Source: Amoebidium appalachense
Lineage: Eukaryota > Ichthyosporea
Length of the DNA stretch: 64,000 nucleotides
Direction of reading: 5' to 3'
Assembly: GCA_963693365.1 (NCBI GenBank)
Contig: CAVNZM010000003.1
Span: 12,338,001 to 12,402,000 of the forward strand
Shown here: positions 14,615 to 25,724 of the stretch, one piece after another
Position numbering within the stretch: the first letter of the stretch is position 1
How the letters are laid out: each line of letters starts with the position of its first letter
Position numbers and translations under genes: made by a program
The notes under the pieces: generated by a model
Databases searched by the model: none
The model's input: only the letters and a program-made list of their open reading frames with translations
What the model was told of the DNA's origin: nothing

Positions 14615-14666
<52 letters not shown>

Positions 14667-15997
14667 GACACACACACACACACAACCGTCTCCTTTCAAC
14701 AGTATGCACTTTTGTCCAAAGGCCTTTGCACCATCCTTCTGTGTGTTTGCGTGTACAGTTCTATTCATGCATTGCGTGTACATCTTCTCATGCATTGACG
14801 TGGATGGGCAAGAGAGCAGGTTATTAGTGTGCTCTTTTACAACAACACACACATTAGAGCACGTGCACGTGCACATACGCTGTTATCCCACAGGCACCCG
14901 TTCAAAGATCCATACACATGTACACACACGGACACTGTATTACGCGTGGCTCGCACGCACACCTTAGTACAGTGTACACATTCGAGCACACACAAATCAA
15001 CACAAAACATGCGCACGCACGTGCACGCTCAGGCCTATGAACGTTCGCGTTCACTGTTCCATGTGCGCACTCACACGCCCATCTACGCACAAACCGACGA
15101 ACACTCACACACCACTTTTGCGCGCAAGGGACATCCTGCCATCTCAATGCACACGTGTTACCGTTCACATGCACGGCGCTATTTGTAGATCCTAGCTTAG
15201 AAGAAAGACACATGTTACCACAATTGTGGGACAGCTCTAGGGTAGTGACCAGTCACCCAGACGTTTTCCGATATTTTTTTTTGCCCCGCGCCCCTCCCCT
15301 CCCCCCCCCCCCCCCCCCCCCCCCTCCTTTTTTTTTTTTGTTTGTGAAGTTTTCACACTTTGGTCTATGTCTTATAGCTCTTAAATTTTAACTTTATATC
15401 TTATTTTCCGTACCTCTTCTCGTACCAAGCACATTCTCACCACTTCCACCACCTCAGCCACCAAGCGCATCCCCATTACCATTCAACTCTTCCAATCACT
15501 ATATGATTTTGAAATTTTAGTCTTATTTTTCCCACCATCCCTTCCACCAAGCACATGCTAACATCATGGTTCCATCCACCCATTTTCCCATGCAGGATGG
15601 CACATTGAGCACAAACCCAATCAGCGACCTCCGGCCACCATCCAATCGCCTTTTCCGCCTCACATTTCTAAATCCGAAATGGACCGCCCCCGCCATTTAC
15701 GCTTTCCTTGAGCATCCCCAAACATCGTTCCACGCGTGTGGGGGATATTTATGCTTTTCTGGGTGCTTGTTGCGACCCTGATGGTGATTCTTGACTCGGT
15801 CGAGGAGATAGTGTATGTCATGGGAACTTTTTTTAGCGTCTTGGAATACGTGATTTTGGCTATATTTACCGTAGACTACGTAGGGAGACTGCTAACGTGC
15901 CCTTATGTGAAACGGTAAGTAAAATCCCCCCCCCCCTTCACCCACCCACCTACTCACCCACCTACTCACTCACCCACACAACAACAACCCCCCCCCC

Positions 15998-16028
<31 letters not shown>

Positions 16029-17830
16029 ACCCTTTACCTTCCACCGGTTTAAAATCCACCTGCCCGCCAGTAGGGTCCGGCCATATTCTGTGCGGTAGTT
16101 TGTTGCATGTGTATTTTTCCCCCTCCAATATTTTTATCCATATCTTCATCCTCTTTCTCTTTTTCATCCTATGGTACCCCCCCCCCCCCCCCCCCCTCCC
16201 CCCCTAACCCACCACCACCACCACCACCACTAACACTATTTTGATTAACTCTATAGCTTCGGTTTTTTTTGTTTTTTTGTTTTTTTTTTTTTTTGCCCCC
16301 TGGGAGGGGAAGGGGGGAGGAGGGGGAAAGGGGGAAGGGGGGGGGGGATGGCTGTATGATGCCACTGCTGCTCTAGACAAGCCTTTGCACATTAACGACT
16401 AAGGGTTCAAACAGACTACGTACCCCGTCAGATTAGCAAAATTTAGCCGCCCCCAGCTAAGATTGCTATGGTATATAACGTCACACCATTTTGCTACCAT
16501 ATTTAGTAAGAAATCGGTGAACGTCACATATCATAGCAATTTTAGCCGGCGGCGGCTAAATTTTGCTAGTCTTACAGGGTACGTAGTCTGATGTGAACCC
16601 TTGCACCTTAAATTAGACACACACACACATGTACACACGCACGCATACACACACGCGCATAGGCTCACACACACACGTATCCACATGTTGAACCTCGCGC
16701 AGAGGGTTACCCCGCTCTTCTCGCTGCCTGTTGCCTGTAGCGTCTGCTACCACGGGTACACCTGCTTCTTTCTACTCAAGCCTGGTGACCCACACCTCTG
16801 GTTATACAGATACCGTCCACCATTAAGAATACCCGCTAATAAGAATACGCTAGCGGCCGAGTCCGTTTTCCAGATTTGGGGATATTCTTAATGGCGGGAT
16901 GACCTATAAACTTGGCTGGATCATGCGTACTCACCCCCCCCCCCCCCCCCCCCCCGGGGGTCCCGTGCCATTTAAGAATATGATAGCGGTCATGCAAAAT
17001 CTTAAAGAATATGCACCGCGACCATGTTTTGGGGGGGGTTCTTAATGGCGGACTGCATCTGTAGATTATATCGTGATTCCTTGATGGCACATGGTGTCTT
17101 CATATGTTGTTGTGCTGCGTAAAAATGGGCGCCCTGATTATGGAACAAACCAATAAGTGCTCTCCATTTTATCGCCCCGACTCGGCCGTGATGGCCTCGA
17201 GTCAATCAGTGACGTCTGTCCTTTACGTTTAAGTTGACGCCGTTTTGACGGTAATATGCGTCACGCAGGCCTAAAGGCCAACATAGACCCAAAAGGGGGT
17301 TTCTTTGATTAATCCGAGTCGGGTCATTCTCTAAATTGATCTACGCTATGTGACTAGTGAAATGCTCATCAAGCAGTCATTTGGCCTGACCAGAGTTCAC
17401 TCTAATTACTTGTGTGCTTTTTTTGCGCTGTTGTCGTGGGTTACTTCATACTGAAATAATAGTCTTGGCCCATCTCTTTCTTCCCCCCCCCTCCCCCCCC
17501 TCCCTCCCCGCGGTCACTTCTCTTCCTCTTCAATCTTCTCTTTGTACCTTTATCGACCCGATCAGGAACCCCTTTTAAGCGAAGCATTGTCTGAGTTGGG
17601 TGTTGAATAGGCGGTGAACGTGTTGAGATTCGGTTTGTAGATGGCTTGGGAACCCCCTGAGGGGGGGCTCTAATGACCATGCATACTATACTCGTGCACG
17701 CTTCTCTCAGACCCCAAAAATATGCATCATTTTGTCCGAAGTGAATTTGTACATCGTGCTCGTCAAACCCCCCCCCCCTCCTCCTCCCCCCCCCTCCCCC
17801 CCCCCCCCCTCCCCCCTCCCCCCCCCCTCC

Positions 17831-17861
<31 letters not shown>

Positions 17862-17988
17862 AAAAAAAAAAAAAAAAGGCAAAGTTGGGCTTTGCTCAGT
17901 GACGTGCAAAGTGTACATTTTTGCAACCGGACATTTACACATAAGCAGATTTAGAAATTTGTACTCCATACGGTATACTGCATTCTAA

Positions 17989-18030
<42 letters not shown>

Positions 18031-18347
18031 CTTTTTCAATTGCAGGTTTGTACTTCACCCATTGAACATAATCGATCTCCTAGCCATCCTGCCGTCCTAC
18101 ATCAATCTATTTATAGAAGCTGTAATGTCTTCAGACAAGAGCGCGGCAAATCTCTCTGCACTGAGAGCACTGAGGCTAATGAGAATATTCCGTATTTTCA
18201 AACTCGGAAAACGGTATTCCCCCCCCCCCCCCCCCCCCCCCCCTCCTGCGTCTTGTTGTCACCCTTACTACACACGCATGTACGGTGGGTGCTGTATCTT
18301 TTTCATTTTTGAGCCATGCCACAGTCGTGATTGACCATTTCCACCAG

Positions 18348-18418
<71 letters not shown>

Positions 18419-18431
18419 CGTGTGCGTGCGT

Positions 18432-18472
<41 letters not shown>

Positions 18473-18745
18473 CGTGCACTCAATTGCCACACACACACAC
18501 TCACACACAGACACACACACACACACACACACACACAAAGAAAAATAGAACCTCCTCTCCCTCCCTTCCAACCTGCCTCTCGTGCCTCCTTCCCTGCTTC
18601 CTCCGCCCACCCTCTTGACCTTTGCTGCACACACATTGCCCAAGCACTCACACACAACCCTCTCCCCCCCTCCCCTCCCTCTTTCCCAACCCAGCACACA
18701 CACACACACAAACACACAAACACTAACCTCCCCTCCCCCCTCCCC

Positions 18746-18776
<31 letters not shown>

Positions 18777-18969
18777 ATACACACACGCGCGCGCACGCAC
18801 GCACACGCACACGCGCATACACTCTCTCTCTCACGATTTCTCTCCCCCATCACACCCCCTTCCCCACCACCACCACCACCCACACACACACAATTCCCTT
18901 CCCCCTCCCCCCCCCTCCCCTCACAAAAAAAAAACCCCTCCCCTTCCCCCCACCCCACCACCACCACCA

Positions 18970-19009
<40 letters not shown>

Positions 19010-19704
19010 CTCTCTTATGTGCCAGCTCCTATACCGGGCGCTCTACCGTGGGAGGGACGGAGTGTACTTTCTCGTTTTTGTGTTTTTCGGTCTCTCTCTT
19101 TTCTTTTCCACGTGCATGTATTATGTGGAGACTTCAACATGTACGCTGGTGGATGGTAGTTGGGTGTATGATTCGGGGTCTTTGAACGGCCAGCAAGCGT
19201 TTTTTCAGGTGTGTATGGGCACACATGCATTTACACACATGCACACACATGTGCACAGTCACGCGTGCGCCCACATACACACACACACACGCACGCGCAA
19301 AGCTACACAGACACAACGTTACACAGACAAACACGTGCCTAAACACAAGCGCTGACGCGTGCACAGATACACACAAGGGAGAACATGCAAGCGGACAATC
19401 ACACAGATGCACGTGCCCCCACTCATGCAAGCACACAGGCGCGCACACATACATGCACATACATGCGCTCGGTCACACACAGAGAGACATGTGGAGGAAC
19501 ACAGACGCATGAACAACACACCAAAAACAAACCTGGAACCAAATAGATACTTTAATAGACACGCTTGCGCGCACACACACATGCTCGCACACACCTTTGC
19601 AGGCACTTTTGCACATGCATCCCAAATTATTCTTATGTCTCTCTTATAGTGGGGAAGGAAGGGGGGGGGGGGGGGGGGGGGGGGGGGGGAGGGGGGGGGG
19701 GAAA

Positions 19705-19739
<35 letters not shown>

Positions 19740-19856
19740 TAAATCATTTGTGTCTGGGTTGTGTGTGTTGGTTGAAAATTTCGCTCTTTGTTCCGGTTGC
19801 CGTTTCTAACTCGCTTTCCCTTCCTCCCTCCTTTCCCCCCATAACCACCACTACCA

Positions 19857-19918
<62 letters not shown>

Positions 19919-19950
19919 CTCCCTTCCCACATCCCCATCCCCACATCTCC

Positions 19951-19981
<31 letters not shown>

Positions 19982-21818
19982 AAAAAAAAAAAAAAAACAG
20001 GATATTCCTCTTGGTGTGTGGTGGGCAGTAGTGACTCTTTCTACGGTGGGATACGGGGACAGCTATCCGACAAGCCCGGGGGGAAAGGTGGTGGCAGCAA
20101 TTGCAATGGTTGCTGGCATGGTCATCATTGCATTTCCGGTAATTTTGAGTTTAAAATCCCTTGAGCGAGTCTGGTGGTTTTAATATTTCCGGTAAATTTG
20201 AGTTCGAAATACTTGTGGGGTTTGTAAGTGTGGGGTTTGTAACTTTTGCTTTTGCGGTAAATTTTGAGTTCAAAAGCCGGTAAGCAGGGCTCCTTCGCTT
20301 TTCCGGTGCTGTGTGGGAGAAGGCACGGACACTTCCATGTGCCGGCATACACACATGCACCTCTCCCCCTCCCCTCCCCCCTCCCCCTCCCCTCCCCCCT
20401 TCCCCCCCTCCCCCCCAGCCCTCCTTCCTCCTGATCGCCATTGCCACCCACCCACCTTCTCTTCCTCCTCCTGTGTGCCCTGCCCCCCTCCCTCCCCCCC
20501 CCCCCCCCCCCCCTCCCCCTTTCACCCCCTCCTTCTCTTTTCGTCGAAAAGAAAAGTTTCTTTCTCTTCCAACTGTTCTCTTGCTTTCTTTGCTCTTTTT
20601 TTCTTGTTTTCCTTCCTGCTCGTCTTACTCCTTTCTTGCTTTCATTTTTTGTTTTGTTTTTTTCCTTGCGGCTTTCATCTTTTTGTTTATTCATTATTAA
20701 TACGTTTTTACGTGTATTCAATTATCTTATCAATTTGTTGATTCATCTATCCATTTGTTTATTTGCTCCCCCATCTATATATTAACTCGTTTATCTTCAT
20801 GCACACAGATCAACATTCTAGGCCAAATTTTTCAACAAGCTTGCAGCCGACGAATCGCTTGTGGCTTTTATCTTTTGTTTATTCATTTATTGATACATTA
20901 TTACGTGTATTCATTTACCTATCAATTTGTTGATTCATCTATCCATTTGTTTATTTGCTCCCCCATCTATATATTAACTCGTTTATCTTCATGCACACAG
21001 ATCAACATTCTAGGCCAAACCTTTCAACAAGCTTGCAGCCGACGAATCGCTTGTGGCTTTTATCTTTTGTTTATTCATTTATTAATACATTATTACGTGT
21101 ATTCATTTACCTATCAATTTGTTGATTCATCTATCCAGTTGTTTATTTGCTCCCCAGTATATATATTTACTCATTTATCTTCATGCACACAGATCAACAT
21201 TCTAGGCCAAACCTTTCAGCAAGCAGCCGACGAATACAAGGCCCGGGAGATAGAGAACAACATCCGTAACAGCCTGCTACGGCCGACCAATCAAAGCGGA
21301 GGAACCGCTGCCATAAAAGGCAAAAGCGCCTACAGCTCATTGGTTAGCTCCACGGCGCTTGGCCAGGTGGCTGAGTTTGACTCTGCTTTGGTGCGTTATA
21401 CTCCCTCCCCCCCCTCCCCCCCGCAAAAAATAAATAAAATAAAAATAAAAATAAATAAATAAAAGAATAAAATATAATAAAATAAAAAACAATGAGAATA
21501 ACACAATATCTCGACATGCGGAAACTAAGACACCATAGGTGACTTGCACCACCACCCCCTCCCCCCCCTCTCCTCCCGCCCCCCTCCCCCTCCTCTCCCC
21601 TTCAGCTCCCCAAAACGGGCTGGTCTGACTAAGTTACATTTAAACCCCCACACCAGCACACACTCACATTACACGCATCATACCCATCCAATGACCCAAT
21701 CGAAGAACAGCTCTCTGTCCCACACACAGACACAACACCGCGGCACATACACACACGTGCAACCACTTACACGCACACACATGCACACACACGCGCGCAC
21801 ACACACACACACAGACAC

Positions 21819-21903
<85 letters not shown>

Positions 21904-21922
21904 ACGCACACTCATTCACACT

Positions 21923-22018
<96 letters not shown>

Positions 22019-22100
22019 CACACTCACACACACACGCACACGCACACGCACACTCACACTCACACACTCACACTCACACATACACACGCGCGCGCGCGCG

Positions 22101-22198
<98 letters not shown>

Positions 22199-22535
22199 GC
22201 GTATCACACCCTTCTCTTCCGGACCTTGCCCTCCTTCGTTTGCTCAGCATTTTGCTCGTGTTCCTACCGGTCGTTGCTAGACTCATGTTTTGTTGTGCTA
22301 ACACTCGGCTTTCAATTCCTCGCCTTCACACGAAAAGTGACATGGAAAATACACATTCTTTTGCACAACCAAACACGTGCACGGAAACACACACACACCC
22401 CATATGCACCCACACGCTTACAGAAGCACACCGTGTGACACAAAGAAAAAACAACACGTACGACATGCACACGGGCGCACACACACAAACACGCTTACGC
22501 ACGTATATACACACACGTACACACACACACACACA

Positions 22536-22615
<80 letters not shown>

Positions 22616-23526
22616 AGGAAGCAGAGCTGCGGGGTCTCGACGAAGTCTCACGTGAGCTGGATGCCTTACGTAAGCAACTGCTCGAAAAGGAAAAAGAGCA
22701 GAGGAGGGTAATCAACAGGATGACTACCGCATACCGGAGAAAGAGTATTATCAACCTAAATCAGGCGCGAGCATCGCAATCTGCCAGTGAAATTTCGACA
22801 TGCGAAACCTACGCGCCACCCATTGTGCAGATGAAAGCAGGCGGGGGGGCTCTTGGAAAAGGTGGGTGCTGGCCGAAATGGAATGAAATTATGGTGCCAA
22901 TTTTCAGCTAATGGCCTGATTGTGTGGAATATTCTCAGGGTTGGTGAGTATGTGCGAAAATATGGGGATAGTGTGGGGAAATGAAGAGTTCAGTTATACG
23001 AAATATGTGGTGAGGATCATCTACTCGTGCAAATACTCCTAGGGTTATATGTGATTATCTCTATATTCAGCCACAAGTATTGGGTATCTGCGACGAGATA
23101 TATTTCCTTCTGCAAATTTGGGTCAGTATATATAATCTCGATTATCCTGCCACAGATGTTGGGAAAGTGAAAGAATAGGGGTTAGGGAATCTGAGATGTA
23201 GATATGCTTACTCCTGCAAATTCCAGTCCTGATATCTAATTTATATTCCTGCCACAGGTGTTACGAAGATAACAAAGATAGAATACCTGCCAAAGGGATA
23301 TATCCATTCACTCTTGCTAATTCGATCCTGCATATCTAATCTGTTTCTTACCACACACACAGGGCTTGGGAAGGCACCCCGCCCCTCTCTGCCTTACCTA
23401 AGTGGCAATGGAATTATCGAAGTGGAAGTGGCTGAACAGAAGGCCGGCACCAGCACAGACGTGACTTATGCCCAATGGAATGGCTGCATGCGGGAAGATG
23501 GCCCGTCAAAAAGCGCCCCTGTATGA
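14248..23526 (+). CDS. Voltage-gated potassium channel (Kv/Shaker-type), 8 exons
   Basis: This is a plasma-membrane K+ channel subunit of about 506 residues. Exons: 14248-14334, 15596-15914, 18046-18213, 19010-19208, 20001-20138, 21193-21390, 22615-22861, 23363-23526 (TGA). Exon 2 has the pre-S1 segment ([10 protein letters not shown]), S1 and S2. Exon 3 has S3 ([16 protein letters not shown]) and S4 ([18 protein letters not shown], Arg/Lys every third residue). Exon 4 has the S4-S5 linker, S5 and turret. Exon 5 has the pore helix ([13 protein letters not shown]), the TVGYGD filter and S6. Exon 6 ends S6 (INILGQTF), where Kv channels usually have a PVP-type hinge; here it reads FPIN. Exons 7-8 give a charged, coiled-coil-like C-tail. 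All phases agree except inside exon 2, where one base seems missing near 15700-15735. No T1 tetramerisation domain is visible upstream, so it is absent or lies in unseen exons. Confidence 0.9.
16384..16611. mobile_element. MITE with long terminal inverted repeats in Kv intron 2
   Basis: The segment 16403-16600 is an inverted repeat. The left arm reads GGGTTCAAACAGACTACG, and the right end, read on the other strand, reads GGGTTCACATCAGACTACG. Similarity continues through TAGCAAAATTTAGCCGCC for about 85 bp per arm, leaving almost no unique middle. Outside it, TTGCACATTAA (16386-16396) and TTGCACCTTAA (16601-16611) may be an 11-bp target duplication. That size would suit a Mutator-like non-autonomous element. 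Confidence 0.7.
16815..17056. repeat. Two related small palindromic elements
   Basis: 16818-16895 is bounded by CCATTAAGAATAC and its inverse GATATTCTTAATGG. A second, diverged unit at about 16970-17050 is bounded by CATTTAAGAATATGATAGCGG and TTCTTAATGGCGG. Both contain an AAGAAT...AGCGG core. They look like short MITE-type units in Kv intron 2. Confidence 0.5.
18349..18537. repeat. (GT)n followed by (CA)n in Kv intron 3
   Basis: An array of GT dinucleotides with GC interruptions (18349-18470) is followed 20 bp later by a CA array (18490-18537). In RNA the two could pair to a long hairpin. More (CA)n leads straight into the exon 4 acceptor at 19009. Confidence 0.85.
19661..20000. repeat. Poly-G, (CA)n, poly-C and poly-A before Kv exon 5
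   Basis: A G-tract (19661-19737), a (CA)n array (19858-19916), a C-run and an A-run (19972-19997) fill the end of Kv intron 4. The acceptor CAG at 19998-20000 follows an A-run, with no pyrimidine tract next to it. Confidence 0.85.
20132..20276 (+). repeat. Three copies of the Kv exon 5 donor region
   Basis: The true exon end and donor (ATTTCCG|GTAATTTTGAGTTT, about 20132-20152) recur at about 20186-20210 (ATTTCCGGTAAATTTGAGTT) and 20251-20272 (TTGCGGTAAATTTTGAGTTC). Each copy keeps a CGGTAA donor-like core. Confidence 0.7.
20740..21240 (+). repeat. 192-bp tandem repeat of the Kv exon 6 acceptor and exon start
   Basis: The sequence CACACAGATCAACATTCTAG occurs at about 20803, 20995 and 21187, exactly 192 bp apart. 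Each unit carries the intron end, the AG acceptor and the start of exon 6. The third copy continues into true exon 6. The first two differ by a 4-bp insertion after CAAG, which changes the frame downstream. The whole array is free of stops in the exon frame. Confidence 0.85.
21813..22196. repeat. Very long (CA)n array in Kv intron 6
   Basis: Nearly 380 bp of CA dinucleotides with a few CT, CG and TA interruptions. A second (CA)n (22516-22612) ends directly in the exon 7 acceptor at 22614. Confidence 0.95.
23040..23375 (+). repeat. Repeated acceptor-like units before the last Kv exon
   Basis: About four diverged units of 80-110 bp each end in a GCCACA(A/G)-type acceptor followed by a TGTTGGG-like start: about 23070 (GCCACAAGTATTGGG), 23150 (GCCACAGATGTTGGG), 23258 (GCCACAGGTGTTACG) and the used site 23355-23370 (CACACAGGGCTTGGG). 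Shared spacer words are CTGCAAATT and TATCTAAT. Confidence 0.5.
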
Positions 23527-24073
23527 TACCGTGAAATATGCTGGAAAGAAAAATAGAAACTAAATTACAAATCAATTAATGGTAGAAACTAATTAATGGT
23601 AGTTAATGGTAACAGTAATTGTAATCCTTGTCCTAGTATTAGAATTAAGGTACTCCTGAAGTGACTTCTGTAGTAATAATGGTTGTGGAATAAGAAACGG
23701 AAAGAACGGGAATGAAGGAACAGCACGCACGCGCACACTAACACAAAACGCTCACACCACGCACACAGGCATGCACATGTGCACACGCACGCACACGACA
23801 CCAAACACCTACTATGCACATATTCATGCATGCACATCTGTGCATACACATACACACTTTCTCTTGTCCCCCGAAGGGAGAAGAGGGGGAGGGGATAGGT
23901 GTGCTTGCGCATTTGAGATGCTATGTGAAATAATTGGTATGTATGCTTTAATACATTGATCACGCTTTTTAAATACCAATAATTGGCTTTGTCTATAGTT
24001 AGTTTTCATTTTTTTTCTTTTTAATAGTGCCCTTCGCCGTACATGTACCATCAGCCATTTTCTTTTTTTTTTT

Positions 24074-24083
<10 letters not shown>

Positions 24084-24153
<70 letters not shown>

Positions 24154-24177
24154 GGGGGGGAGGGGGGGGGGGGGGGG
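24084..24177. repeat. Long poly-G tract preceded by poly-T
   Basis: 23 T are followed by about 94 bases of G with only two A interruptions. Confidence 0.95.
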
Positions 24178-24954
24178 AGTATTTTTGGTATGAATGAAGC
24201 ACCTTAAGTTCGATTTTGCAGAGAGACCAGTCTCAGGTATGGGGGGTTTTTGCTTGGAATATCCCCTCAGCGGTATATCATGATCACGTACATAGATGTC
24301 GGGTGATGATTATATATCAGGGTTTACTTTCTCTACGAGACACCATAAAGACTAAGAGAAATCAATTAGTTGAGGGTCCCCGTTTTTTTTTTGTTTTTTT
24401 TTTGTTTTTTGTTGGTTTTTTTTCGGGCTCCCCTGGGACACTCGGTATCAGCTGGTTGTGTGTGTGTGTGTGCGCGCGCGCGCTATAATTTTGTAATGTG
24501 TTTCTCAAGCCAATATTGAATACATCTAATAAACAGGGCGTAGTTACGCATGTTTAGTATAAAATCAAGGATGTTGTAATTTTCAGGTAAGCTATCTTTC
24601 TGGGTGTCTGTTGTGAATGTGACGTGTGTGTGTTGCGGTATTATGTGGTCTATCAAACTACATTTGGCGATACATGACCGTTTAAACTGGTGTGTGTGTG
24701 TGTTGTTTGGGCATGCAAACGATGCCACCTTATACTTATGGGTAATACGCTAAAGCACTGTGGAATATAGGGTGTAATGGTACATGTAAGATGCATGTTT
24801 GATTAGACGCCTGAGTTATTTGTATGTAATAGATCTCGAGGGTGCAGTGCACACGGATTAATTCCAAATGTATTCCAAAAGTTCTGGGCCGAACATGCAC
24901 GCGCATGGCATTCAATTTGCAGCCCTGCTTGTCTATATTCCTACTTCTTCTATT

Positions 24955-25130
24955 GTTTTATGAAAACTTTTTTTGGCGCGCCAAAAATTCCCGCCCAAAT
25001 CTTCATATTTGGCTAATAGTTCGATCGCGCGCTAATTATTGGTCCATACAAGATTCTTTTTGCGATATTCCTACCTTTTTTTTCCCTGTTTTATAAAAAC
25101 TTTTTTTTTGGCGCGCCAAAACGTCTTCCT
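24955..25130. repeat. Pair of GGCGCGCC palindrome blocks
   Basis: The phrase GTTTTAT(G/A)AAAAC, a T-run, then GGCGCGCCAAAA occurs at about 24955-24988 and again at 25089-25121. The self-complementary core reads TTTTGGCGCGCCAAAA in both. Confidence 0.6.
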
Positions 25131-25149
25131 ACTTTTTTCATATATGTAC

Positions 25150-25169
25150 GCCCGTCTGTGCAGACGGGC
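25150..25169. repeat. Perfect 9-bp hairpin
   Basis: GCCCGTCTG-TG-CAGACGGGC is a perfect inverted repeat with a 2-nt centre. No adjacent T-run or gene end gives it a clear function. Confidence 0.6.
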
Positions 25170-25680
25170 CAATCCTAAATAAAATCCCATTCACCATTTA
25201 TACGTAAGGTTGCGCGCGACCGATCTGTCGGACTGGTTAGCCATATATTGAAATATTGGCGGAGAGTTCTAACGTTTTTTGTCGCCGCGCAAAAAAACGA
25301 TTTTAGAAACGAATAAAAAGGTAAATATATACTTGATTGATACGAAACTTCATGATCAACCTTCCTACCGCAAGCTTATATTTACATTAAAGTGAGAAGC
25401 ACACGTGTCAGCAGAGTTCACTAGATTTGACGTCATATGTGATGAGAGCATCACCGGAGTATGCCTTTACTCAGGGTGTGTAATAGTACATATGGAAATG
25501 GGGAAACACCCGTGGCCGGAGAAGGAGAGTCAGAGGGGGAGGTCTGATGCGGTGGACTAGGCATATGATATGCAAGTGGGTGGGTGGGTGGGTGGGTGGG
25601 TGGGGAGCGCGGGGGGGGGGGGGGGGGGGGGGGATCCCAGTACGTTGGGCAGTAACAGAGCATGCATAATGATGAGTGGC

Positions 25681-25724
<44 letters not shown>

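Noticed and set aside
18240-18330. Extension of Kv exon 3 past the C-run as coding
   Set aside because: The donor GTATTC at 18214 joins in phase to exon 4 with family-typical S4-S5 sequence; the sequence beyond is proline-run and unrelated.
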